Below, piece by piece: positions 17,408 to 25,396 of a DNA stretch of 64,000 bases. Under the pieces are notes generated by a model that worked only from the letters and a program-made list of their open reading frames with translations, was not told the origin of the DNA and did not search any database. Location: the NCBI GenBank assembly GCA_963819115.1, contig CAWFUR010000011.1:744001-808000 (forward strand), written 5' to 3'. The DNA comes from JACVRW01 sp963819115 (GTDB lineage Bacteria > Actinomycetota > Thermoleophilia > Solirubrobacterales > Thermoleophilaceae). Made by a program: the position numbers and the translations under genes. The first letter of the stretch is position 1; each line of letters opens with the position of its first letter.

Positions 17408-18555
17408 CGGCGGAGGCTCGCGGTGACGATGAAGCCACCGCCGTTCGCGGCGCCGGCGCTCATCTCGCCGCCGTAGAGCTTCACCCGCTCGCGGATGCCC
17501 ACGAGGCCATGACCGGGGCTGTCCCCGTTCACCGGTCCCTGGCCGTTGTCCCGGATCTCCAGCTGCACACCGTCCGCGCGATGCCTGACCACCACATCGG
17601 CCTGGCTGGCGCCCGCGTGCTTGAGCACGTTCGTGAGCGCCTCCTGGACGATCCGGTACGCGGAGAGGTCCAGTCCGCGGGCCAGAGGGAGCGGTTCGCC
17701 CTCGACCGCGAGGTGAACGGGGAGGCCGGCGCTCCGGACCCGCTCCACGAGTGGCTCCAGCTTGTCGAGGCCGGGCTGGGGCTCCAGCTCGGCCCCGTCG
17801 TCGCGATCGCGCATCGCCCCGAGGAGGCGGCGCATCTCGGCCAGGGCCGTGCGGCCCGCACGCTCCACGTCCTCGAGCGCCTCCCGGTCCTCGTCTGAGG
17901 ACGCGGGCAGCTTGTGCCGGATCGCCCCGACCTGCAGGACCATCACGCTGAGTGCGTGGGCCACGATGTCGTGGAGCTCCCGCGCGATGCGCGCACGCTC
18001 CTCGGCCACGGCGATGCGAGCGGCCGCCTCACGCTCGCGTTCGGCCTGGTCCGCGCGCTCCTCCGCCGCGGTCGCCTGAATGTCTCTCTCCCGGAACGCG
18101 TTCCCCGCGACCCAGGCCAGTCCGAACACCGCCGGGATGAAGATGTACTCGGCGGCCGCGTGGCTCGGATCGTTGTAGACGACGATCGCCGCACCGCCCA
18201 CGACGATCAGGAGTCCCCTTCGTCCCTCCGCGACGTCGCGGAGGCTGCCGAGAAGGAACGCCGCCGCGAGGCCGCCGAGGTAGACGGTGACGGGGAAGAC
18301 GATCAGCCGGCCGTCGATGAACGAGATCGCGGCGGCGAGGAGCCAGAGGCTCGCGGGCGCGAGGAACGGGTACCGGCGCCGCCCGAGCAGCACCAGGACG
18401 ATGGCCGCCACCGCCGTCGAGGCAAACCAGGTCGGCGTGGTCGGCTCGCTGTGCGGATCCTCTCTGAGGGCCACCTCCAGCGCGCCCGCCACCGCGCCGA
18501 CGACGATCACGACGTCGAATGCGTGCCTGCGTACGAGCGGCAACGGGCGCGTCAC
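17404..18555 (-). CDS. Membrane sensor histidine kinase, NarL-partner (HisKA_3) type
   Basis: The 383-residue protein has about five N-terminal membrane helices with short loops (up to about residue 150), a coiled linker rich in Glu/Arg, then the HisKA_3 dimerisation helix with the phospho-His in ELHDIVAHALSVMV (H195). An HATPase domain follows, with EALTNVLKHAGA (N box) and DNGQGPVNGDSPGHGLVGIRERV (G boxes). It resembles DesK/LiaS-type kinases that sense membrane or envelope state. It is transcribed with the response regulator that follows. Confidence 0.93.
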   Translation of the reverse strand: MTRPLPLVRRHAFDVVIVVGAVAGALEVALREDPHSEPTTPTWFASTAVAAIVLVLLGRRRYPFLAPASLWLLAAAISFIDGRLIVFPVTVYLGGLAAAFLLGSLRDVAEGRRGLLIVVGGAAIVVYNDPSHAAAEYIFIPAVFGLAWVAGNAFRERDIQATAAEERADQAEREREAAARIAVAEERARIARELHDIVAHALSVMVLQVGAIRHKLPASSDEDREALEDVERAGRTALAEMRRLLGAMRDRDDGAELEPQPGLDKLEPLVERVRSAGLPVHLAVEGEPLPLARGLDLSAYRIVQEALTNVLKHAGASQADVVVRHRADGVQLEIRDNGQGPVNGDSPGHGLVGIRERVKLYGGEMSAGAANGGGFIVTASLRR

Positions 18556-18685
18556 TGCCTGAACGTAATGCAGGCCGCGGTTCCCTGCCTCCTACCTGAG
18601 TAGGAGCCGGCATCGTCGCCGGGTACGACCGAGGACACGGCCATCCGACGATGACCGGCTGCGGGAGCGGCCGTAGCTTCGCGGC

Positions 18686-19498
18686 ATGCACTCCACCAGC
18701 ATCCCCATCACCGCCCCTTCAACCGGACGCACGCGCTCCACGACCCTTGTAGACGAGCGTGCGCTTCCCCAGCTCGGGCTTGGTGGCATCGTCGCCGTTT
18801 GGGCCGCGGCCGCGTTGCCGATGGGACTGCTCGCCTGGGTGGTCTCGCCACTCTTGGCCGACCAGCTGAGCGGGCCGGGCGCTCTGAGCCGTACCCTGAT
18901 CGTCACGCTGACCGGCGGGTTGGCCTGGCAGTTCGTGCTGGTCATGAGCCTCGTCTGGCGGGAGCAGGGCACGTTGCGCTGGCCGGTGCTGCGAGACGCG
19001 CTCTGGCTTCGTGCCCCGCGTGCTCCGCGCACCGGGCTGCGCGGAGGCCGGCTGTGGCTTGTCGTGCTGCCGCTGATCGTGGCATTTGGGGCAGAGGAGC
19101 TCGTGCCCGGCCCGGGGATAGTCGCGGGCCGCGACTTCCTCACCTTCCTCGACTCGCATGCCGGGCACACGCTCCTGGACGGGTCGTGGGGCTGGTTCGC
19201 CATCCTCGCCGCGCTGGTCGTCTTCAACACCGTGCTGGGTGAGGAGCTTCTGTTCCGCGGGTTCCTCCTCCCCCGCATGAACGGCGTGTTCGGGCGGAGG
19301 GACTGGGTCGCGAACGGCGTGCTCTTCGCCGTCTATCACCTGCACATGCCGTGGGCGATCCCCGCTGCGCTGCTGGACACGTTCATCATCTCCTACCCCG
19401 CGAAGCGGTACCGCAGCGCGCTCGTCGGCATCGTCGTGCACAGTGCGCAGAGCGTCGTCGTGCTTGCGCTCGTGCTCGGAGTCGTGCTCAAGGGCTGA
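18686..19498 (+). CDS. CPBP family intramembrane glutamic protease
   Basis: The 270-residue polytopic protein has about seven membrane segments. It carries the CAAX-protease/bacteriocin-processing motifs: EELLFRG (Glu-Glu motif 1), FAVYHLH (motif 2, His) and VHSAQS (motif 3, His). The family (Rce1-like, ABI) cleaves within the membrane. In bacteria it often serves in bacteriocin self-immunity or protein maturation. No partner gene is adjacent, so the substrate is unknown. It is divergent from the two-component operon. Confidence 0.9.
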   Translation: MHSTSIPITAPSTGRTRSTTLVDERALPQLGLGGIVAVWAAAALPMGLLAWVVSPLLADQLSGPGALSRTLIVTLTGGLAWQFVLVMSLVWREQGTLRWPVLRDALWLRAPRAPRTGLRGGRLWLVVLPLIVAFGAEELVPGPGIVAGRDFLTFLDSHAGHTLLDGSWGWFAILAALVVFNTVLGEELLFRGFLLPRMNGVFGRRDWVANGVLFAVYHLHMPWAIPAALLDTFIISYPAKRYRSALVGIVVHSAQSVVVLALVLGVVLKG

Positions 19499-19514
19499 GC
19501 CGCGGCCGCCCGGC

Positions 19515-19720
19515 CTACTGGTGCTGCGTGTCCCGGCCCGGGCCCCCGTTGAGGCGGTCCCGCCCGGAGCGGCCGAGCAGCTTGTCCCTGCCGCCCTGGC
19601 CGGAGAGGCGGTCGTTGCCGGGACCGCCGTCGAGCCGGTCGTTGCCTGCGCCGCCGAGGAGCCTGTCCCTGCCGGGACCGCCGCTGACGCGGTCGTTGGA
19701 GCCGCGTCCTGGTGGACATG
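19515..19720 (-). pseudogene. Orphan RTX (hemolysin-type calcium-binding) repeat fragment
   Basis: On the minus strand an open frame ending at 19515 encodes about seven consecutive nonapeptide-type repeats (GGPGRDRLL, GGAGNDRLD, GGPGNDRLS, GQGGRDKLL, GRSGRDRLN, GGPGRD). This is the RTX calcium-binding roll. There is no ATG, GTG or TTG in frame close upstream, and the frame then runs antisense to the SnoaL-like gene. It therefore looks like the surviving tail of a decayed exported RTX protein, wedged between the CPBP gene and the next gene. Confidence 0.5.
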
Positions 19721-19766
19721 GCCGAGCGCAGCGTGCTGGCGAGCGCCGACGGGGCGAGGTGAGAAT

Positions 19767-20165
19767 GTGACCTCTGCCATGGACCCGGCCCTCGCCTTCT
19801 ACGACCGCTACAACCGCGGAGACCTCGACGCGACGATGGGCCTCTTCTCCGACGACGCCGTGCTGATGAACACCGTCCTCGGCCAGACTTTCGACGGTGC
19901 CGCGGCCATCCGGGGATTCCTCGACGACTACGCCGATATCGTCGAGGAGCCCAGCGCCCTGCCGCTCGACCCCCCGCATCAGGACGACGGGCTGATCTTC
20001 ACCACCGTGAAGCTCGGAGGCCGGCTCCGGCATACGCGGATAACCGAGGCCATCCTCCCGACGGAGCTCGTGCACGGGTTCCGGCTCCACGAGGGCAGGC
20101 TCGCCTGGTACGCCATCGGCTTGAGCAGGATCGACGTGCTCAGGGCCGCCGGCCTGATCGACTGA
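19767..20165 (+). CDS. SnoaL/NTF2-like family protein
   Basis: The GTG at 19767 follows a GAGGTGAG ribosome site; the ATG at 19779 is the alternative. The 132-residue product opens MDPALAFYDRYNRGDLDATMGLFSDDAVLMN and has the compact curved-sheet layout of SnoaL-like proteins (TFDGAAAIRGFLDDYADIV..., HGFRLHEGRLAWYAIGL). It is a likely small-ligand-binding or isomerase-type protein with no assignable substrate. It is convergent with the membrane-protein gene (7 bases apart). Confidence 0.85.
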   Translation: MTSAMDPALAFYDRYNRGDLDATMGLFSDDAVLMNTVLGQTFDGAAAIRGFLDDYADIVEEPSALPLDPPHQDDGLIFTTVKLGGRLRHTRITEAILPTELVHGFRLHEGRLAWYAIGLSRIDVLRAAGLID

Positions 20166-20172
20166 GCCAGGT

Positions 20173-20844
20173 TTACGGCGCCGGTGCCGTGGCGACCTCC
20201 GCCGGGCGACCGGCGGCTGCCGGGCGGAGGTAGAGGAGGACCCCCGCCACCAGGATCCACAGCCAGTAGATGAAGATCGGGATGAAGAAGACGGCCACGA
20301 GACAGAGGACGCCCACCAACACGCCGGCCCACGCGAACCAGCGCGGCAGGATCCCGGTGCGAAGGGCGACTGCCGACGTGGCCCAGACCACGAGCGCGCC
20401 GACCACCACGGACGCGACCCAGATCAAGTAGCCCACATCCTGGGTCAGGCGGTAGATGCCCGGATCAAGGGTGTCGCGCCCCGCGTCGTGGGCCGCGGCG
20501 ACGGGAGATACGAAGAGGGAGACCGCCACGACGAGGAACGCGACGCTGGCAACGCCCGCGCCGAACGCGAGCCCCGCGAGCCAGCCATTTCCCGCCTCGG
20601 CCTCCGCGAGCCGCGCACGCAATGCGGCGAAGAACCCGACTAGGAAGAGCATGGCCGCGAGAACGAAGAAGTACCCAACGATGTTCTTGTTGTATTTCGA
20701 GTCGTCGCCGAGATACGAGGCGATCTTGGCCCTCGAGTCATCGGGGGCGGGAGAGTTCCCGCTGATGATGAATCCAAGGACCATCAGCAGGACGAACAAG
20801 GGGCCGCAGAGCGGTGCCCACCGTGGGAGCTTTCCAAGCGACAT
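20173..20844 (-). CDS. Polytopic membrane protein of unknown function
   Basis: The 223-residue protein has about six membrane helices (LCGPLFVLLMVLGFIISG; VGYFFVLAAMLFLVGFFAAL; FGAGVASVAFLVVAVSLFVS; GYLIWVASVVVGALVVWATS; FAWAGVLVGVLCLVAVFFIP; IYWLWILVAGVLLYL). An outer loop with SPAPDDSRAKIASYLGDD lies after the first. This pattern is common in actinobacterial DUF4386-like proteins, but I cannot prove membership. No catalytic motif is seen. Start ATG at 20844. Confidence 0.75.
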   Translation of the reverse strand: MSLGKLPRWAPLCGPLFVLLMVLGFIISGNSPAPDDSRAKIASYLGDDSKYNKNIVGYFFVLAAMLFLVGFFAALRARLAEAEAGNGWLAGLAFGAGVASVAFLVVAVSLFVSPVAAAHDAGRDTLDPGIYRLTQDVGYLIWVASVVVGALVVWATSAVALRTGILPRWFAWAGVLVGVLCLVAVFFIPIFIYWLWILVAGVLLYLRPAAAGRPAEVATAPAP

Positions 20845-20916
20845 TGGCGTCCTCTTCTTCTCGAGGTCTCGACGCCGTAACCCTCTCGCTCGCGGGCGAT
20901 GGTTGCAAGGGGTGCT

Positions 20917-21150
20917 TCAGCCGACCTGAATGCCCGACATCGCGGCCCGGAGGGTCGCGATCTCACGCACGGCATAGAGCACGTAGAGACTGCGGACGGC
21001 CTCTATCTCCTCGTCGAGGTCGGCCATGTACGCGGGGACGTCCGCGAGGTCGTGAGCCTCCGCCAGGGCGCGTTCCGCCTGAAGCTGAACAAGACGCTCG
21101 CGGACCAAGTCAGGGCTCACACCGACTGATTTGATCTCGTCCGGAAACAT
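20917..21150 (-). CDS. Small helical hypothetical protein
   Basis: The frame is open to an ATG at 21195, but the Met at 21150 (MFPDEIKSVGVSPDLVRERL) gives a more natural start; no ribosome site decides it. The product of 77 residues is mostly helical and acidic/leucine-rich (RLVQLQAERALAEAHDL, DLDEEIEAVRSLYVLYAVREIATLRA). It may form a coiled coil or bundle. I recognise no family. The 73 bases on its downstream side and the 81 bases upstream hold nothing else I can name. Confidence 0.5.
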   Translation of the reverse strand: MFPDEIKSVGVSPDLVRERLVQLQAERALAEAHDLADVPAYMADLDEEIEAVRSLYVLYAVREIATLRAAMSGIQVG

Positions 21151-21231
21151 GTACCTGAGGATTCCAGCGGGTGGGCACGGCGAAAATGTGGTCAACCGGT
21201 GTCCGGGCGTACGGGCAGCCGTACCCCCGTC

Positions 21232-21780
21232 CTACCCAGGGCTCAGCCGGCCCTCGAGCGCGACCTCCACCTCGTCCCTCACCTTCAGCGCTCCGAACAG
21301 CGCGGAGTAGGGCTTCACGCCCCACGCACTCTGCTTGACGACGGCGGAGGCGCTGATCGCTCCAGCGTCGTCGACGACGAGGTCGAACGTGATCGGCTGG
21401 ATCCTGAGGACCAGCTCCAGGTCGCCCTCGACGCGGATTCGGTGTCCGCCCTGCTCCGGCTTCACCCGGGTCGAGCGGAACCGGATGTCCTGGCGCAGCA
21501 GCACCTCGTCGTCGATGGTCCGGTGGATCTTCGCGATGTCATCGTCGCCGAGGGCCTGCATGCCGCCGGTACCCTCGACCACGCGAAGCGACGTGGAGTC
21601 GGCGGCCAGCTCCATGCTCATCGCCTCCGGGGCATCCCGGGCCACCAGCTCCGCCTCCCAGGAGGTCACGCGGATCAGGAGGTCGTGCCCCGCCCTGGCC
21701 GCGGCCCCGCCGCGCTCGGTGCGGACCGAAAGAGTTGCGTCGTCGGGTCCGAGCAGATATCTGCCCACCGGAATCGTCAC
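21232..21780 (-). CDS. YceI family protein
   Basis: The 182-residue protein starts MTIPVGRYLLGPDDATLSVRTERGG and shows YceI-like lipocalin-type strands (GHDLLIRVTSWEAELV, DDIAKIHRTIDDEVL, ITFDLVVDDAGAISASAVVKQSAWGVKPYSALFGALKVRDEVEVALE). No signal peptide is present, so this copy is cytoplasmic. The family binds isoprenoid-like lipids. It lies seven bases downstream of a CDF transporter gene, in an apparent operon with that gene and ohr. Confidence 0.88.
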   Translation of the reverse strand: MTIPVGRYLLGPDDATLSVRTERGGAAARAGHDLLIRVTSWEAELVARDAPEAMSMELAADSTSLRVVEGTGGMQALGDDDIAKIHRTIDDEVLLRQDIRFRSTRVKPEQGGHRIRVEGDLELVLRIQPITFDLVVDDAGAISASAVVKQSAWGVKPYSALFGALKVRDEVEVALEGRLSPG

Positions 21781-21787
21781 GAGACGC

Positions 21788-22714
21788 TCAGTCCTCGGGC
21801 TCCACCGGGGTCAGGTAGAGCCGGCTGATCACCGGGATCTCCCGGCGCAGATCGGCACTCAGCCGGGCCAACTCCCTGGCCACGTCGCGTCCGCTCAGGT
21901 CGTCGGTCATCTCGATGTCGGCGGCCATCAGCACCTCCGTCGGCCCGAGGTACACGGCATCGAGCCGGACCACCGCGCGCACCGTCTCCTCGGTCTCGAG
22001 CCGGGTGCGCAGGCTCCGCACGTAGCGGTTGGGCACCGACTGGTTGGTGAGGAGCTGGCGGTTGCGCCGCGTGAGCCGCAGCGCGAGGTAGCAGAGCAGC
22101 GCCCCGATCATGATCGATCCGAGCGCGTCGGGGATGGCCGAGCCGGTCAGCCGGTGCAGGACGATCGCCACCAGCGCGAGCGCCGCCCCGAGCACGTCCA
22201 CGGTGTCCTCGAAATACACGGTCACGACGGTCGGATCGGCGGTCTCGCGGAGGAACTGGTGGACCGTCAGGCCGCGCTCCCGGGACTGCCTGCGCAACTG
22301 GCGCCGGGCCACGGCGCGGCTCGTCCCGTCCAGCACGATGGCCACCACCAGCACGGCGACTCCCGCCCAGAACGCCTCCAGCTCGGGCGGGTTCACGAGG
22401 GCCCGGATGCCCTCCCAGATCGACACGGCGCCGCCCACGACGAACATGCCGATGGCGGCCAGGAGCGCCCAGTAGTAGCGCTCGGGGCCGTAGCCGAACG
22501 GGTGCGATGCGTCCGCGGGGTGGCTGCTGCGGCGGATGGCCACGTAGAGCAGCACCTCGTTCCCGCCGTCGGCCACGGTGTGGAGCGTCTCCGCGAACAG
22601 GGCGGGCGAGCCGGTGAGCGCGGCGGCGGTTCCCTTGGCGAGCGCTATTGCGGCATTGGCGGCCAGGGCGACGAGGACCGTGCGGAGGCTCTCGTCGCGG
22701 GGCTCCGCGTTCAC
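21788..22714 (-). CDS. Cation diffusion facilitator (CDF) family metal efflux transporter
   Basis: The 308-residue protein has six membrane helices followed by a cytoplasmic domain. Family marks are ALFAETLHTVADGGNEVLLYVAI in TM2 (His/Asp site), ASHPFGYGPERYYWALLAAIGMF before TM3, and a Val/Asp-rich C-terminal metal-sensing sheet (VRLDAVYLGPTEVLMAADIEM). It exports divalent cations (Zn, Fe, Mn or Co) by proton antiport; the site residues do not fix the metal. It follows ohr by seven bases and precedes the YceI gene by seven, so all three are one transcript. Confidence 0.9.
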   Translation of the reverse strand: MNAEPRDESLRTVLVALAANAAIALAKGTAAALTGSPALFAETLHTVADGGNEVLLYVAIRRSSHPADASHPFGYGPERYYWALLAAIGMFVVGGAVSIWEGIRALVNPPELEAFWAGVAVLVVAIVLDGTSRAVARRQLRRQSRERGLTVHQFLRETADPTVVTVYFEDTVDVLGAALALVAIVLHRLTGSAIPDALGSIMIGALLCYLALRLTRRNRQLLTNQSVPNRYVRSLRTRLETEETVRAVVRLDAVYLGPTEVLMAADIEMTDDLSGRDVARELARLSADLRREIPVISRLYLTPVEPED

Positions 22715-22721
22715 GCGAGGA

Positions 22722-23189
22722 TCACGCTGGTGCGCTGACCTCTTCCTCGACCTCGCGTCCGTTCACGGTGATGGCGACGTTCACGTTGCCACGCGTGGCG
22801 TTGGAGTAGGGGCACACCTTGTGCGCCGTCCTCACCAGCGCGATGGCCTCGTCCGCATCGTCCACGGAGGGCAGGGTCACGGCGAGCTCGACGCCGATCT
22901 TGAACCCGCGCTCCTCGGTGGGAAGCAGCATCACCTTCGAGTCGATCGCGACGTCGCCCACCTCCAGCTTGCGGCGCCGGCCCACGGTCTGCATCGCGTT
23001 CTCGAAGCACGAGGCGAAGCCGACGGCAAAGAGCTGCTCCGGGTTCGTGCCGCCACCGGGTCCGCCCAGGTCTGCGGGTATCCGGATATCCACCTCCAGT
23101 TCGCCGTCGGAGGTGCGCCCGTGACCCTCCATTCGCCCTCCCGTCACGTGTGCCTCGGCCGTGTAGATGGGGCGCCTCTCGTCCGTCAT
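22722..23189 (-). CDS. ohr: Organic hydroperoxide resistance protein (Ohr/OsmC family)
   Basis: The 155-residue protein opens IYTAEAHVTGGRMEGHGRTSDG and has the two reactive Cys: FASCFENAM (near residue 60) and HKVCPYSNATRGNV (near residue 125). The second motif marks the Ohr subgroup of OsmC proteins. It reduces organic and fatty-acid hydroperoxides through these thiols. It heads a three-gene unit with a metal exporter and a YceI protein, close to the encapsulin operon, which fits a peroxide and metal-stress theme. No OhrR gene is in the window. Confidence 0.92.
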   Translation of the reverse strand: MTDERRPIYTAEAHVTGGRMEGHGRTSDGELEVDIRIPADLGGPGGGTNPEQLFAVGFASCFENAMQTVGRRRKLEVGDVAIDSKVMLLPTEERGFKIGVELAVTLPSVDDADEAIALVRTAHKVCPYSNATRGNVNVAITVNGREVEEEVSAPA

Positions 23190-23207
23190 GTCGATCCTCT
23201 CGATGAG

Positions 23208-23450
23208 CTAGGGAATGTCGCGCGGCACGTCCGGCTCCGGCGCCGGCTCGTTCGCATGCACGCCGTGGTCCAGGTGCCGGGGCTCCGGGTCGGGTCCGTC
23301 AAGGTCGTTGGGCGGGTCCGGGACGTCCGGCGGGGTGTCCGGCGCGTCCGGGCCCTCCTCGTCGAGCCGTCCCTGCTCCGACTCGGCCCAGAGGCGATGC
23401 TCCTCGTCCACCAGCGCGTCGATCCGGTCGAGAATCGGGTTCTCGGGCAT
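23208..23450 (-). CDS. Small acidic protein with DUF2630-like N-terminal helix
   Basis: The ATG at 23450 gives 80 residues. The first helix (NPILDRIDALVDEEHRLWAES) resembles DUF2630. The rest is Asp/Pro/Glu-rich and likely disordered (DAPDTPPDVPDPPNDLDGPDPEP, ending in HLDHGVHANEPAPEPDVPRDIP). Its stop lies 18 bases upstream of ohr, on the same strand. It is divergent from the encapsulin operon (47-base gap). A fuller DUF2630 protein is encoded at 47195. Confidence 0.65.
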   Translation of the reverse strand: MPENPILDRIDALVDEEHRLWAESEQGRLDEEGPDAPDTPPDVPDPPNDLDGPDPEPRHLDHGVHANEPAPEPDVPRDIP

Positions 23451-23497
23451 CCCGCCGGAGTCTACGCGCGGCGTTCGAGCGGCTAGGATCGCGGCCC

Positions 23498-23836
23498 GTG
23501 GATGCCGAACATGCCAGTGAGCTGCTCGCGCGCGAGCGCGCACGCGTCGAGAAGGCCCTGGCCGGGTTGCGCCCGGAGCCCGGCGAGGAGCTCTCGCACC
23601 AGGACCAGCATCCCGCCGACGAGGGCACCGAGGTCTTCGAGGCGGAACGCGACGAGGGACTGTCGGACTCCCTCCGCGAGGAGCTGGCCGCGATCCAGCG
23701 GGCGGAGCGGCGCCTCGAGGAGGGAACCTACGGGATCTCGGTGGAGAGCGGAGAGCCGATCCCCGACGGGCGCCTGGAGGCGGTTCCCTGGGCCGAGCGG
23801 ACGGCGGAAGAGCAGAATCGATTCGAGAGGCGCTGA
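23498..23836 (+). CDS. TraR/DksA-like protein lacking zinc-finger cysteines, first gene of encapsulin operon
   Basis: The GTG at 23498 gives 112 residues. The coiled-coil part (ASELLARERARVEKALAGLRPEPGEEL... EGLSDSLREELAAIQRAERRLEEGTYGISVESGEPIPDGRLEAVPWA) matches the DksA/TraR layout, including the GTYG turn and IPxxRLEAVP end. The four zinc-finger Cys are absent. It may bind the RNA-polymerase secondary channel or simply be a stress protein; this is a family inference. Its stop overlaps the next start (TGATG), so it is co-translated with the ferritin-like cargo gene. Confidence 0.85.
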   Translation: MDAEHASELLARERARVEKALAGLRPEPGEELSHQDQHPADEGTEVFEAERDEGLSDSLREELAAIQRAERRLEEGTYGISVESGEPIPDGRLEAVPWAERTAEEQNRFERR

Positions 23837-24225
23837 TGGGCTTCGACCAGTACCACGAGCCACCCGAAGAGCTGTCGGATGAGACACGCACCTTCGCCCG
23901 ATTGTGCGCCTCGCTCACCGAGGAGGCAGAGGCGATCGGGTGGTACGAGCAGCGCACCTCGGTCGAGTCGGACCGTCAGGCGCGCGCGATCATGGTCGAT
24001 GCGCAGGGCGAGGAGTTCAAGCACTTCTGCATGAACCTCGAGTTCCTGTTCCGGCGCGCCCCTCTCTGGCGCGAGATTGCCGAGGGCATCCTCTTCCAGG
24101 AGGGGGACATCGTCGAGCACGGTGAGGAGGCCGAGGAGCAGGCCGTGGAGGGGGCCGCGGAGCGCGGAGAGCCCCTGGCCGGCAGCACATCGCTGGGCAT
24201 CGGCGGCCTGAAGGGAGCCACGTGA
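23836..24225 (+). CDS. Encapsulated ferritin-like cargo protein (EncFtn) with C-terminal targeting peptide
   Basis: The 129-residue protein has the two-helix EncFtn core. The first helix carries TEEAEAIGWYEQR (metal Glu, conserved Trp-Tyr). The second carries AQGEEFKHFCMNLEFLFRR with the ExxH pair of the di-iron site, and APLWREIAEGILFQEGDI follows. In the known family it forms an annular decamer that oxidises Fe(II) inside an encapsulin shell. The last residues (GSTSLGIGGLKG) match encapsulin cargo-loading peptides. It sits between the TraR-like gene and the shell gene, both by TGATG overlap, so cargo and shell are made together. Confidence 0.92.
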   Translation: MGFDQYHEPPEELSDETRTFARLCASLTEEAEAIGWYEQRTSVESDRQARAIMVDAQGEEFKHFCMNLEFLFRRAPLWREIAEGILFQEGDIVEHGEEAEEQAVEGAAERGEPLAGSTSLGIGGLKGAT

Positions 24226-25028
24226 TGAGCCATCTGCTGCGCGAGCACGCTCCGATCACCGAGGGCACCTGGAGCCTGATCGACGACGAGGCGCGTGAGC
24301 GGCTCAGGCCCGCGCTGGCCGCCCGCAAGCTCGTGGACTTCGACGGACCTCGTGGCTGGGAGCACTCCGCCACCAACCTCGGGCGCACGCGCACTCTCGC
24401 TGATGCGCCCGTTGACGGCGTCGAGGCAGAGCAGCGCCGGGTGCTCGCGGTGGTGGAGCTGCGCGCGCCATTCACGCTGGCGCGCAGCGAGCTGCGCGAC
24501 GCGGACCGCGGCGCCGACGACGTGGACCTGGGGCCGCTCGACGAGGCCGCCCGCCGCATCGCGACCGCGGAGAACCGCGCCGTGTTCCACGGATGGGAGG
24601 CCGCCGGCATCACGGGCATCGCGGAGGCCGCGAACCATGACGCGATCACGCTCGGCGACGACTGCGCGCGCTACCCGGCGCACGTGGCCCGGGCCGTCGA
24701 GGCGCTCCTGCACGTGGGCATCGACGGCCCCTACGGCCTCGCGCTCGGACCCGAGGCCTACACCCGGGTGCTCGAGACCGGCGAGTACGGCGGATACCCA
24801 CTGCTCGATCACCTGCGCAAGATCGTCGACGGGCCGCTCGTGTGGGCGCCGGGCGTGGACGGCGCGGTGGTGGTGAGCCAGGGCGGCGGCCACTTCCTGT
24901 TCGAAGCCGGCGAGGATCTCTCGATCGGCTACGAACGCCACGACGCCGACGTGGTGGAGCTCTATCTCGTGGAGAGCTTCACGTTTCGCGTCGCCACGCC
25001 CGAAGCGGCCGTGGCGCTCGCCCCCTAG
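24225..25028 (+). CDS. Family 1 encapsulin nanocompartment shell protein
   Basis: The 267-residue protein opens with the canonical encapsulin start (LLREHAPITEGTWSLIDDEARERLRPALAARKLVDFDGP) and ends VELYLVESFTFRVATPEAAVAL, the E-loop/A-domain end of HK97-type shells (linocin/CFP29 group). ATG 24225 overlaps the cargo stop as TGATG; a GTG three bases earlier is the alternative. It assembles into an icosahedral cage and takes up the upstream ferritin-like cargo to store iron or protect against peroxide. The operon contains only these three genes; the next gene is on the other strand. Confidence 0.95.
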   Translation: MSHLLREHAPITEGTWSLIDDEARERLRPALAARKLVDFDGPRGWEHSATNLGRTRTLADAPVDGVEAEQRRVLAVVELRAPFTLARSELRDADRGADDVDLGPLDEAARRIATAENRAVFHGWEAAGITGIAEAANHDAITLGDDCARYPAHVARAVEALLHVGIDGPYGLALGPEAYTRVLETGEYGGYPLLDHLRKIVDGPLVWAPGVDGAVVVSQGGGHFLFEAGEDLSIGYERHDADVVELYLVESFTFRVATPEAAVALAP

Positions 25029-25034
25029 GCGGAC

Positions 25035-25334
25035 CTACTCGTCCACGGTCTCCACGACCTCGTACACGCCCGACACGTACTCGTTCTGGACAAAGGCCGA
25101 GACGTGGTCCACGCGCTTGTTCTCGTCGGCGTCGTGCTCGGCGCGCCAACTGCGGTAGTCGTCCTCGGTCATGTCGAACAGGCCGAAGGAGATGATCTCG
25201 TCCTCGTCCCGGATGTTGCGGGCGTGGTAGGCGCGCTGGAAGCCCGGCGGCTTGCTGTCGCCCGGGTCCCATGCGCGACGGAACTGGTCCCATGCACCCG
25301 GCTTGAGGCGCCGGGCGGTGAACATGACGATCAT
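25035..25334 (-). CDS. ABM-like small protein
   Basis: The ATG at 25334 lies behind AGGAGGTGGCA, which fixes the start. The 99-residue product opens MIVMFTARRLKPGAWDQFRRAWDPG and continues with ISFGLFDMTEDDYRSWRAEHD and a C-terminal strand (EVVETVDE). This is the ferredoxin-like layout of antibiotic-biosynthesis-monooxygenase (ABM) domain proteins. Substrate and role are unknown. It is convergent with the encapsulin gene (6 bases apart) and divergent from the next gene (62-base gap). Confidence 0.78.
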   Translation of the reverse strand: MIVMFTARRLKPGAWDQFRRAWDPGDSKPPGFQRAYHARNIRDEDEIISFGLFDMTEDDYRSWRAEHDADENKRVDHVSAFVQNEYVSGVYEVVETVDE

Positions 25335-25396
25335 TGCCACCTCCTGAGTGGGTTGGTCCCACATGATGCCCGGCGGAACGAACGAGAGGAGTCGAG

